Assembly (NCBI GenBank): GCA_964486555.1
Contig: CAZANP010000078.1
Span: 1-7,064 of the forward strand
Length of the DNA: 7,064 bases
DNA from: 4484-232 sp964486555
GTDB taxonomy: Bacteria > Thermotogota > Thermotogae > Thermotogales > Thermotogaceae
Direction of reading: 5' to 3'
This document shows positions 1-5,680 of this stretch, piece after piece. Under the pieces are notes generated by a model. It was not told the origin of the DNA. It searched no databases and was given only the letters and a program-made list of their open reading frames with translations. The first letter of the stretch is position 1; each line of letters opens with the position of its first letter. Both the position numbers and the translations under genes were made by a program.

Positions 1-728
1 GCCATGAGGAGATGCCACTCTGTCCCACCATGCCTGCTTTGAAAGAAAGCAAGTCCAAGAGAAAGCGTATACATGTTCTGATCCCTCAGAAAGATGAGAG
101 GCCCAAAGAAATTCTTCCAGGACCACACAAATTGAAAGAGGGCAACAACTGCAAGAGGTGCTCTGGACATAGGAAGAATGATGGTTTTCCATATCTGGAA
201 ATGTCCTGCACCATCTATCTTGGCACTGTCTAGAAGCTCATCTGGGATGCTCCTGTAGAATTGCCTCAAAAGAAAGATAGCCCATGCAGAGCCAAACCAT
301 GCCGGAACCCATAAAGGTTTGAAGGAACCTAGCCATCCAAAAGCTTTGAATTCCATGTAAAGCGGTATCACCGTAACAGCCGGTGGGAGCATCATGGTTC
401 CAAGCGTTATCAAAAAGAGCACTTCTCTTCCTGGCCATTTTATTTTTGAAAAGCCATATGCTACCAGAGAGGAAGACACCACACTTCCGAGTGTCACCAT
501 GCAGGTAATCCAGAGAGTGTTGAAGAAGTACCTGAAAAAGGGAATGTACCTGAGTGCTTCCGTGTAATTTTGGAGATTCAAGCTTGAAGGGAAAAGCCTT
601 GGAGGTGCTTTCATGAAATCTTCAGGCTTCCCCAGGGAAACCATAACCATCCAGTAGAAAGGAAATAGAAATATCAAAGCTCCCAAGATTAGTAAAGATA
701 TTACAGTTAACCTCCTCATCCCTCTCAT
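1..728 (-). CDS. Sugar ABC transporter permease 2 (MalG-like, CUT1), C-terminus cut by window edge
   Basis: This is an inner-membrane permease subunit that pairs with the upstream permease to form the channel of a carbohydrate importer. My reading of the minus strand from 728 is open for 242 codons to the left edge, with no stop or frameshift. Hydrophobic segments lie at about residues 7-30, 68-92, 102-123, 138-155 and 190-203. The cytoplasmic EAA loop that docks on the ATPase is clear at about 164-190: ELLDSAKIDGA, then ILP at 184-186. This fits the MalG-type subunits, which are about 270-280 residues, so roughly 30-40 residues are missing. The start at 728 overlaps the stop of permease 1 as ATGA. 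A second in-frame ATG at 719 has better spacing (9 bases) from the AGGGG just upstream and may be the true start. Substrate cannot be read from the sequence; context suggests a beta-linked or amino-sugar oligosaccharide. Confidence 0.92.
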   Translation of the reverse strand, partial: MRGMRRLTVISLLILGALIFLFPFYWMVMVSLGKPEDFMKAPPRLFPSSLNLQNYTEALRYIPFFRYFFNTLWITCMVTLGSVVSSSLVAYGFSKIKWPGREVLFLITLGTMMLPPAVTVIPLYMEFKAFGWLGSFKPLWVPAWFGSAWAIFLLRQFYRSIPDELLDSAKIDGAGHFQIWKTIILPMSRAPLAVVALFQFVWSWKNFFGPLIFLRDQNMYTLSLGLAFFQSRHGGTEWHLLM

Positions 729-1606
729 CCCCTGTAGAATACGTGGCGTGAGGTAACAGCGAGTACAACGACTGTCGTTACGAAAATCAAAGAGAAAGTC
801 ATCCAGGCAGCTGCTGAGGCGTATCCCATATCCAGATGTTGAAAGGCGTTCGTGTATATGAACATGGTGAGGGTGTATGTTGATCTTGCGGGACCTCCTT
901 CTGTCATAACGAAAGGTTCTGTGAATATCTGAAAAGTTCCTATCGTATCCATTATGAAATTGAACAGGATAACAGGAGAGATCATGGGGATAGTTATTTT
1001 GAAAAATCTCTTCAAAGGGGATGCTCCATCTATTATTGCAGCCTCTATGACCTCTTCAGGAACTTCGTTGAGAGATGATAAATATATCACCATGCTCGTT
1101 CCAATGAACCACAATCTCAGAAATATGATCGTTGGTTTGGCCCATGTGACACTCAAAAACCAGGAAGGAGGATTTATTCCCAGAAATTTCAAAAAACTGT
1201 TCAAGATACCAAACTCCGAATTCAACATGAGAAGCCAAACGAGAACCATCACAACTTCCGGTACCAGAATGGGGAAGAAAAAGATTCCTCGAAACGTTCT
1301 CATGACTCTGCTTCTTCTCACGCTGTACAGGCCAGTTGCTATCAGAAGAGCCGTGAGCTGACTTAGAGGAACACCGATTCCTACGAAATAAAGGGTATTC
1401 CCAAGTGATTTCCAAAAGAGATTATCTTCTAAAAGCCATCTGTAATTTTCGAAACCAACGAACTCCGATGGTTTTATGGGGTTGAAATCCGTCAGGCTGT
1501 AATAAAAGGAAGTGATGAACGGATATACATGAAAAAGAAGGAGCCCGAGGAGCCATGGGCTCACGAAGATCAAACCAGCGATCAATTCCTTTCTTTTCCT
1601 GCTCAT
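725..1606 (-). CDS. Sugar ABC transporter permease 1 (MalF/UgpA-like, CUT1)
   Basis: This 293-residue integral membrane protein is the first of two permease subunits of a carbohydrate ABC importer. Six hydrophobic segments can be seen at about residues 9-31, 70-93, 107-128, 158-178, 207-228 and 262-286. The EAA loop is well preserved at about 184-215 (VIEAAIIDGAS followed by KITIPMISP), which contacts the ATP-binding subunit. TEGGPARST at 235-243 is typical of MalF-like subunits. The length is normal for the short MalF-type proteins that lack the large periplasmic insert of E. coli MalF. Its start codon overlaps the stop of the solute-binding protein gene (ATGA, 1603-1606), and its own stop overlaps the next permease start (725-728), so the three genes form one coupled unit. 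The family assignment is secure; the transported sugar is inferred only from neighbours. Confidence 0.96.
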   Translation of the reverse strand: MSRKRKELIAGLIFVSPWLLGLLLFHVYPFITSFYYSLTDFNPIKPSEFVGFENYRWLLEDNLFWKSLGNTLYFVGIGVPLSQLTALLIATGLYSVRRSRVMRTFRGIFFFPILVPEVVMVLVWLLMLNSEFGILNSFLKFLGINPPSWFLSVTWAKPTIIFLRLWFIGTSMVIYLSSLNEVPEEVIEAAIIDGASPLKRFFKITIPMISPVILFNFIMDTIGTFQIFTEPFVMTEGGPARSTYTLTMFIYTNAFQHLDMGYASAAAWMTFSLIFVTTVVVLAVTSRHVFYRG

Positions 1607-2835
1607 TTTCCTTTTCTCATTCTTCTCTCAAGATTTCTCTTGATGGTTTTTAAGGCCTCTTCAACGCTCATCGTTCCTGCCTGCATCTCCTCTACCGCGT
1701 TGTCCATCTCTTCAAGATAGAGATGCCATAGTGGGAATTTTGGACAGAAGAACATCTCTGATTCCTTCAAAACTTCCATGATCTTTCTAGAATATCTTCT
1801 CTTCTTGAAGAAACTCGAGGGGGTATACTCTTCTTTCAAAGGACTCAACTGACCTCCAGAAAGCTTTATGAGATTTTCTGGTTTGGAAAGAAATTCCAGA
1901 AATTTCTTGGCTCCTTCAACGTTTTTGGCACCTACAGGTATGGAGAAAACATCGACTTCAACGTAACATCTCTTTTTTCCATCGATGCTTGGAAGAGGGG
2001 CAAAACCGAGTTCAGCATCTGGAGCGTAGAGCCTGAAAACGTGTGTCACCCAATCACCATCGTAGAAGATTGCGAGTTTTCCAGATACGAAAGGATTGCT
2101 TGCAGACCAGTAAGGACCGTATCCTCCTCTGAATTTTTCAACTTTTTCCATCCCGAAATTTTTCAAATAATCGAGGACCCATTTGAAAGTTTTCACAGCT
2201 TCAGGTGAGTCTATGGTTATGTTTCCCGTCTCTGGATCGATCAGCTTTCCACCGAAGTGGTAGACCCACACGTATGGCCAATTCCATTGTGGAACCAGTG
2301 GGTCAAATCCCCATCTTACGAGATTCCCTTCTTCATCATACTTCGTCAGCTTCTTGGAATACTCAACAAGCTCTTCAAGACTCTGAGGACCTTTATCTGG
2401 ATCCAATCCTGCTTTTTTGAAAACGTCTTTGTTCCACCATATACCGAAGATACTGACTTTTATTGGGAAAGCGTAGATGTGTCCGTTGTACTTCACAGAT
2501 TCGACGACGAAATCCTGGAACTGCTCCAGGTTCACGTTCATATCATCTAGCGGCATGAACCCTCCCATAGCCACTATAGGAGCTATGTATTGATCGTTTG
2601 CGTGAACCAGATCTGGAGGATTTCCAGCAGCCAAAGCAGTGGTGAACTTTACAGCCAGATTGCTTACACTTATGACTTTAGCGGTGTATTCTTCCTGCGA
2701 TTGATTGAATTTCTTCACCAGATCTTCGATTATTCTGTATTCATCCCCTGTCCATGTGACCCATATCTCTACGACAGATCTTGAAAAGGCCAAAACGACG
2801 AGGAACGTCATGAGAAGTATCAGCAATTTTCTCAT
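1603..2835 (-). CDS. Extracellular sugar-binding protein of an ABC transporter (family 1)
   Basis: This 410-residue periplasmic protein captures the sugar and delivers it to the two permeases encoded downstream. The N-terminus MRKLLILLMTFLVVLAFS is a signal peptide: two basic residues, then a hydrophobic core, with likely cleavage near residue 17-20. There is no lipobox cysteine, so the protein is probably soluble in the toga/periplasmic space rather than lipid-anchored. The mature protein begins with the family-1 pattern VEIWVTWTGDEYRIIEDLV, and an ALAAGNPPDLVHAND stretch near 70-83 is typical of UgpB/MalE-like binding proteins. Many aromatic residues, such as the WNWPYVWVYH segment, could stack on sugar rings. 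The ATG at 2835 is supported by a ribosome site (AAGGGGGG, 7-base spacing). It is the first gene of the left operon, transcribed away from the deacetylase operon. Ligand identity is unknown; an N-acetylated or beta-linked disaccharide is inferred from context. Confidence 0.95.
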   Translation of the reverse strand: MRKLLILLMTFLVVLAFSRSVVEIWVTWTGDEYRIIEDLVKKFNQSQEEYTAKVISVSNLAVKFTTALAAGNPPDLVHANDQYIAPIVAMGGFMPLDDMNVNLEQFQDFVVESVKYNGHIYAFPIKVSIFGIWWNKDVFKKAGLDPDKGPQSLEELVEYSKKLTKYDEEGNLVRWGFDPLVPQWNWPYVWVYHFGGKLIDPETGNITIDSPEAVKTFKWVLDYLKNFGMEKVEKFRGGYGPYWSASNPFVSGKLAIFYDGDWVTHVFRLYAPDAELGFAPLPSIDGKKRCYVEVDVFSIPVGAKNVEGAKKFLEFLSKPENLIKLSGGQLSPLKEEYTPSSFFKKRRYSRKIMEVLKESEMFFCPKFPLWHLYLEEMDNAVEEMQAGTMSVEEALKTIKRNLERRMRKGK

Positions 2836-2842
2836 AGAGCAT

Positions 2843-2850
2843 CCCCCCTT
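2843..2850 (-). promoter_or_regulatory. Ribosome binding site of the sugar-binding protein gene
   Basis: On the minus strand AAGGGGGG lies 7 bases before the ATG at 2835. With G-U pairing it matches the anti-Shine-Dalgarno end of 16S rRNA well and fixes this start codon. Confidence 0.75.
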
Positions 2851-2865
2851 CGGATTAAGATTTTA

Positions 2866-2885
2866 TATTAATTCAATTTTTAATA
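2866..2885. promoter_or_regulatory. AT-rich inverted repeat, candidate ROK regulator operator
   Basis: TATTAA and TTAATA are perfect 6-base inverted arms separated by 8 bases. The repeat lies immediately next to the candidate -10 box of the transporter operon and about 30 bases from its start codon, where a bound repressor would block RNA polymerase. AT-rich separated arms are in keeping with operators of ROK regulators such as NagC and Mlc. In AT-rich DNA a repeat of this size can occur by chance, so the role is inferred only from position and symmetry. Confidence 0.35.
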
Positions 2886-3006
2886 CAAATATGAAAAAAT
2901 CAAGTCACACCCGATATTTGGGAATAATCTGCTCGAATGTGATCTAACTGGTTGTAACACCGATTATTTCCATCCCTGGATTGTAAGGTCTCTATGATAA
3001 CATCAC

Positions 3007-3014
3007 GGTGGAGG
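3007..3014 (+). promoter_or_regulatory. Ribosome binding site of the deacetylase gene
   Basis: GGTGGAGG ends 7 bases before the ATG at 3022. The longer string GGAGGCGAT differs at one base from the ideal GGAGGTGAT complement of 16S rRNA, so this start is well supported. Confidence 0.8.
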
Positions 3015-3021
3015 CGATAGC

Positions 3022-3789
3022 ATGGAAAAGGAATTCTTAGAAGAATTGAAAGGTATTTTGAAGCTTCCCAACTTCGATGGGATCAAAAGCGTCCTGTGCG
3101 TTCAACCTCATCCGGATGACGCAGATGTCGCTGTGGGTGCTACCATAGCAAAATTGACTGATTCGGGTGTGAAAGTAACGTACATCACTGTCACAGATGG
3201 TAGTTTGGGAACACAAGAAAAGGGTATGACGAGGGAGAAGTTGAGAGATATAAGAAGGAAGGAACAGGAAGAGGCTGCAAAGGTGCTGGGAGTTCACGAT
3301 CTCATCTGGCTCGGTTTCCTCGATGGGGGAGATTACACAGTGGAGGAGGTTAGAAAAGAGGTAATCAGCTACATAAGGAAATTGAAACCTGATCTGGTGT
3401 TAACAGTAGATCCGTTCCTGCCGTATGAAGCTCATCCAGATCATAGAAAGTGTGGACTTGCATCATCGGAAGCAGTTTTGTTTTACAGATTCCCTCTCAT
3501 CGAAGACGTGGAGCCAAAAAGTCTGGATTTCCAAGTTCAGGGAATAGCTTACTTTTTCACTTCTTCTCCCAATCTCCTGTATTGTGTAGACGGTTACATG
3601 GAAAGGAAATTCGAAGCTATAGCAAAGCACAAGAGTCAATTTGATGAAGTTTCCTTGAAGATGCTGAGATGGTATTTTGAGAGAAAATCCAGGATTTTAG
3701 GTGAAAAGATAGGATGTGAATTTGCAGAACCTTTCAAAGTTTTGAACGCCGGTATGATCCATTCTTTCCCAGAAGCTTGTGAGGTGTGA
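3022..3789 (+). CDS. PIG-L/LmbE-family zinc N-deacetylase, possibly a diacetylchitobiose-type deacetylase
   Basis: This 255-residue cytoplasmic enzyme belongs to the PIG-L/LmbE superfamily, whose members (MshB, BshB, archaeal diacetylchitobiose deacetylase) hydrolyse the N-acetyl group of GlcNAc-containing compounds using zinc. The signature PHPDDAD sits at 29-35, giving metal ligands H30 and D33 and probable catalytic base D32. The third ligand is H141 in AHPDH (137-141). The spacing 30-33-141 equals that of the zinc ligands I remember for the Pyrococcus enzyme (44-47-155), which supports a complete active site. The VTDGS segment at 57-61 and the RRKEQEEAAKVLG helix at 78-90 are also typical. 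The usual glutamate after HPDD is an aspartate (D35). There is no signal peptide, so it acts on imported sugar. It is first in its operon, and its stop overlaps the regulator start. Deacetylation of an amino-sugar disaccharide is an inference from context. Confidence 0.88.
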   Translation: MEKEFLEELKGILKLPNFDGIKSVLCVQPHPDDADVAVGATIAKLTDSGVKVTYITVTDGSLGTQEKGMTREKLRDIRRKEQEEAAKVLGVHDLIWLGFLDGGDYTVEEVRKEVISYIRKLKPDLVLTVDPFLPYEAHPDHRKCGLASSEAVLFYRFPLIEDVEPKSLDFQVQGIAYFFTSSPNLLYCVDGYMERKFEAIAKHKSQFDEVSLKMLRWYFERKSRILGEKIGCEFAEPFKVLNAGMIHSFPEACEV

Positions 3790-4868
3790 TGAAGGTTATG
3801 GTGGAAAACAACCTTTCTAAAATTCTCTGGTTCATCTTTAGAAGTAAAAAAACCACCAGACAAAGCATATCCGAAAATTTCAGGATAAGCTCTTCGATGG
3901 CTACGGTCCTGGTGGGAAAACTGAAAGAGAGGAATTTTCTCAGAGAATTCCCATTGAAAAAGGGTGGTGTTGGAAGATCTCCTAATTTGATAACGGTGAA
4001 CCCGGAAGTGGCAAATTTTTGCGGTGTGGACATGTCAGCCTATGAAGTGAAAATTGCTGTTTACAACTTTGGAATGGAGAAAGTTCTTGAGAAGACCTTA
4101 GACGTAGAAAAGAAAGATCCTAGAAAATTCTTGACAGGGATATCCAGGTCCGTCAACGCTTTATGCCGTGAATACGAAGTTAAAGCAGTCGGAGTGGCTC
4201 TTCCCGGTATTCTAGAGAGTAGAACTGGTGTTCTAACAAATTCGGCCATCGAGGAGTTGGAAGGGCTGGATGTTCTTGGAGTTTTGAGAGCAGGTATTCC
4301 AACTCCCGTATTCGGCATAAACGACGCAAACGCTGCAACTTTGGCTGAGTACCATGTAAGAGAAGGGGAGAGAAACATACTCGGTGTTTTCATATCGAAG
4401 GGTATAGGAGCCGGCATGATCATAGATGGAGAGTTAGTGACAGGGGCTAATGGTTACGCTGGGGAATTTGGAAACATGCGGTTTGAGAAAGGAAGGGTGG
4501 ATGAGCTCCTTTCAGGGGAGAGAATTTTGGAGAAAGCGGGGAAAAGATATGGTAGAAAGATAGACATCGAGGATATGTTCGTTTACGAAGGAATAGAAGA
4601 TGTATTGGAGGAATTCGCTAGAAATCTGGCGGACGCTTTGATGAACCTCGTTTTTCTCTTGGATCCAGGTCTTACAGTGATCCTTTCAAGATCCAAGATA
4701 CCAAAACGTTTTATCGAACTTGTGAGGAGTAGATTCGAGGAATATCTGGATTACCCTTTCAACAAGGGAACGAGGGTTGAAAAATCCATTCTGAAGGACG
4801 ATCCACCAATATACGGAGCTGTGATATTCGCTATAAGAAAATGGATAGAGGAGGTGCTTGAGTTGTGA
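3786..4868 (+). CDS. ROK-family transcriptional regulator (winged helix plus sugar-kinase-like domain)
   Basis: This protein of about 360 residues probably represses or activates the local operons in response to a sugar. Residues 8-56 form a winged helix-turn-helix (NLSKILWFIF, then QSISENFRISSSMATVLVGKL), followed by the GRSPNLITVN link at 63-72. A ROK domain follows: GVD at 80-82, NDANAA at 179-184, and KGIGAG then GYAGEFGN at 205-230. The phosphate loop that reads DIGGTK in ROK kinases is DMSAYEVK here, arguing against kinase activity. The zinc-site histidine after GEFG is N230, and the CxCG..GC cysteines are missing; only GRVDELLSG (236-244) remains, aligning with the GCxExxxSG part. The start is uncertain: GTG 3786, ATG 3789 (overlapping the deacetylase stop) and ATG 3798 are all in frame. 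GAGGTG at 3781-3786 is 2 bases from ATG 3789 and 11 bases from ATG 3798. Confidence 0.9.
   Translation: MMKVMVENNLSKILWFIFRSKKTTRQSISENFRISSSMATVLVGKLKERNFLREFPLKKGGVGRSPNLITVNPEVANFCGVDMSAYEVKIAVYNFGMEKVLEKTLDVEKKDPRKFLTGISRSVNALCREYEVKAVGVALPGILESRTGVLTNSAIEELEGLDVLGVLRAGIPTPVFGINDANAATLAEYHVREGERNILGVFISKGIGAGMIIDGELVTGANGYAGEFGNMRFEKGRVDELLSGERILEKAGKRYGRKIDIEDMFVYEGIEDVLEEFARNLADALMNLVFLLDPGLTVILSRSKIPKRFIELVRSRFEEYLDYPFNKGTRVEKSILKDDPPIYGAVIFAIRKWIEEVLEL
4847..4856 (+). promoter_or_regulatory. Ribosome binding site that selects the GTG start of the kinase gene
   Basis: AGAGGAGGTG lies inside the end of the regulator gene and ends 8 bases before the GTG at 4865. It is a near-ideal Shine-Dalgarno site. 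It decides in favour of this GTG start, which is followed at once by the conserved LGVDVGGTKT motif. Confidence 0.85.
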
Positions 4869-5680
4869 TATTTCTCGGTGTCGATGTTGGGGGGACCAAG
4901 ACGGAGGCGATTCTCGTTGATGATGAAGGGAAGGTTCTGTCNNNNNNNNNNNNNNNNNNNNNNNNNNNNNNNNNNNNNNNNNNNNNNNNNNNNNNNNNNN
5001 NNNNNNNNNNNNNNNNNNNNNNNNNNNNNNNNNNNNNNNNNGATATCGGTATCATGGTAAGTTGTGGAACAGGAAGTATAAGCTACGCCTTCGATGGGAA
5101 GAACATGCACAGGGCCGGCGGTTTTTCTTTCTTTTTTGGAGAAAGGCTTGGATCCTTTTACATAGCTGGTCTTGTAACATCCGCTATCATGCGTGCAAAG
5201 GATGGAAGATCTCCAAAAACGAAGCTTGAAAAGATCGTCGAAGAGAAGATAAAAATGAAAGTTGAAGATCTTATGAGGTACGAATACTTCGACGAGAGAA
5301 GACCCATAAATTTCGTGCCACTCGTAACAGAATCCCTTTTCGAAGGTTTCAGAGAACATGATTTCATGGCAACGAAAATATTCGTGAGTATCGTAGATGA
5401 AGTTTTGAACATAGTTGAAGCTCACAGGAGAGTGTTGAATTTTGAAAAACCCATAAAACTCGTTCTGGAAGGGACTTTCTTCAAAAAAGCTGAGAAATCC
5501 CTCATAGAGATGATAAAGTCGGCTTTGGGTGATGAATTCGAGATAGTGGTACCAAAACACGATCCCATAGTAGGGGCTGTTCTTCTTGCAATGGAAAAAG
5601 CAGGGCTATCGATGAATAGAAAATTGTTCAACAAGCTCGTAGATTCCTACCTAGAATTCAAAAGGAGGTTAGAGCGATGA
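4865..5680 (+). CDS. BadF/BadG/BcrA-type sugar kinase (GlcNAc kinase-like), interrupted by an assembly gap
   Basis: This gene encodes an ASKHA-fold ATPase of the BadF/BadG family, which includes N-acetylglucosamine and glucosamine kinases. The N-terminal phosphate motif LGVDVGGTKTEAILVDDEG is at 4-22 and the second glycine motif SCGTGSIS follows the gap. The C-terminus keeps LVLEGTFF and the HDPIVGAVLLAME stretch typical of the adenosine-binding end. It is translated from GTG, overlapping the regulator stop as GTGA, and its stop overlaps the GH4 start as ATGA. The 100 N at 4942-5041 keep the frame by chance of placeholder length. As shown, the two glycine motifs are only about 58 residues apart, against roughly 100-115 in the family, so about 45-60 residues are probably unrepresented and the true protein is near 320 residues. 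The gap hides the region with the expected catalytic aspartate. Phosphorylation of the deacetylated disaccharide or of a released amino sugar is inferred. Confidence 0.85.
   Translation: MIFLGVDVGGTKTEAILVDDEGKVLXXXXXXXXXXXXXXXXXXXXXXXXXXXXXXXXXXDIGIMVSCGTGSISYAFDGKNMHRAGGFSFFFGERLGSFYIAGLVTSAIMRAKDGRSPKTKLEKIVEEKIKMKVEDLMRYEYFDERRPINFVPLVTESLFEGFREHDFMATKIFVSIVDEVLNIVEAHRRVLNFEKPIKLVLEGTFFKKAEKSLIEMIKSALGDEFEIVVPKHDPIVGAVLLAMEKAGLSMNRKLFNKLVDSYLEFKRRLER
4942..5041. other. Assembly gap of 100 N
   Basis: Exactly 100 undetermined bases, the customary scaffold placeholder for a gap of unknown size. It falls wholly within the kinase gene. The flanks read in the same frame, but family spacing suggests the real gap is nearer 250 bases. 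Confidence 0.98.
5662..5669 (+). promoter_or_regulatory. Ribosome binding site of the GH4 gene
   Basis: AAGGAGGT, within the end of the kinase gene, lies 7 bases before the ATG at 5677. It is a full-strength site, so the GH4 enzyme can be translated well despite being last in the operon. Confidence 0.85.

Larger units (their letters stand above)
2836..3021. promoter_or_regulatory. Divergent promoter region shared by the transporter and catabolic operons
   Basis: This 186-base non-coding stretch separates the starts of the two operons and must hold both promoters. On the plus strand TATGAT (2993-2998) is a 5-of-6 match to the -10 box, but no good -35 box sits 16-18 bases upstream, and the leader would be only about 16 bases. 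On the minus strand TATAAA (2867-2862) is a possible -10 box with a weak TTTGTA (2889-2884) at 16-base spacing. The AT-rich half near the transporter gene also holds an inverted repeat (listed separately). A short TCCA-TCCC-TGGA repeat lies at 2969-2980, and TTGTAA occurs twice (2952-2957 and 2981-2986). The promoter boxes are weak guesses; the presence of divergent promoters here is strongly implied by gene layout. Confidence 0.55.

Noticed and set aside
238..438. Short minus-strand frame inside the second permease
   Set aside because: It is out of frame with the permease reading frame, which is open across the whole region and carries the EAA loop and membrane segments.
1..720. Possible pseudogene at the left edge
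   Set aside because: Reading the minus strand base by base from 728 gives an uninterrupted permease frame to position 1. The gene is only cut by the window.
954..1361. Plus-strand frame of 135 codons opposite permease 1
   Set aside because: Shadow of the permease gene: no ribosome site, and low-complexity translation without domain features.
2911..2923. CCCGATATTTGGG as an operator palindrome
   Set aside because: Only the outer three base pairs and one inner pair match; this is within chance expectation.
2969..2980. TCCA-TCCC-TGGA as a terminator or strong operator
   Set aside because: Arms of 4 bases with no following T run are too short for a terminator, and there is no second copy to support an operator role.
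3786..4868. ROK protein as a glucokinase or GlcNAc kinase
   Set aside because: An N-terminal winged helix is present and the DxGGTK phosphate loop is replaced by DMSAYEVK, so regulator is the better call.
4751..5560. Long minus-strand open frame of 269 codons crossing the gap
   Set aside because: It lies antisense to the regulator and kinase genes, which have clear family motifs. The N run cannot contain stops, which artificially lengthens it, and its peptide shows no recognisable domain.
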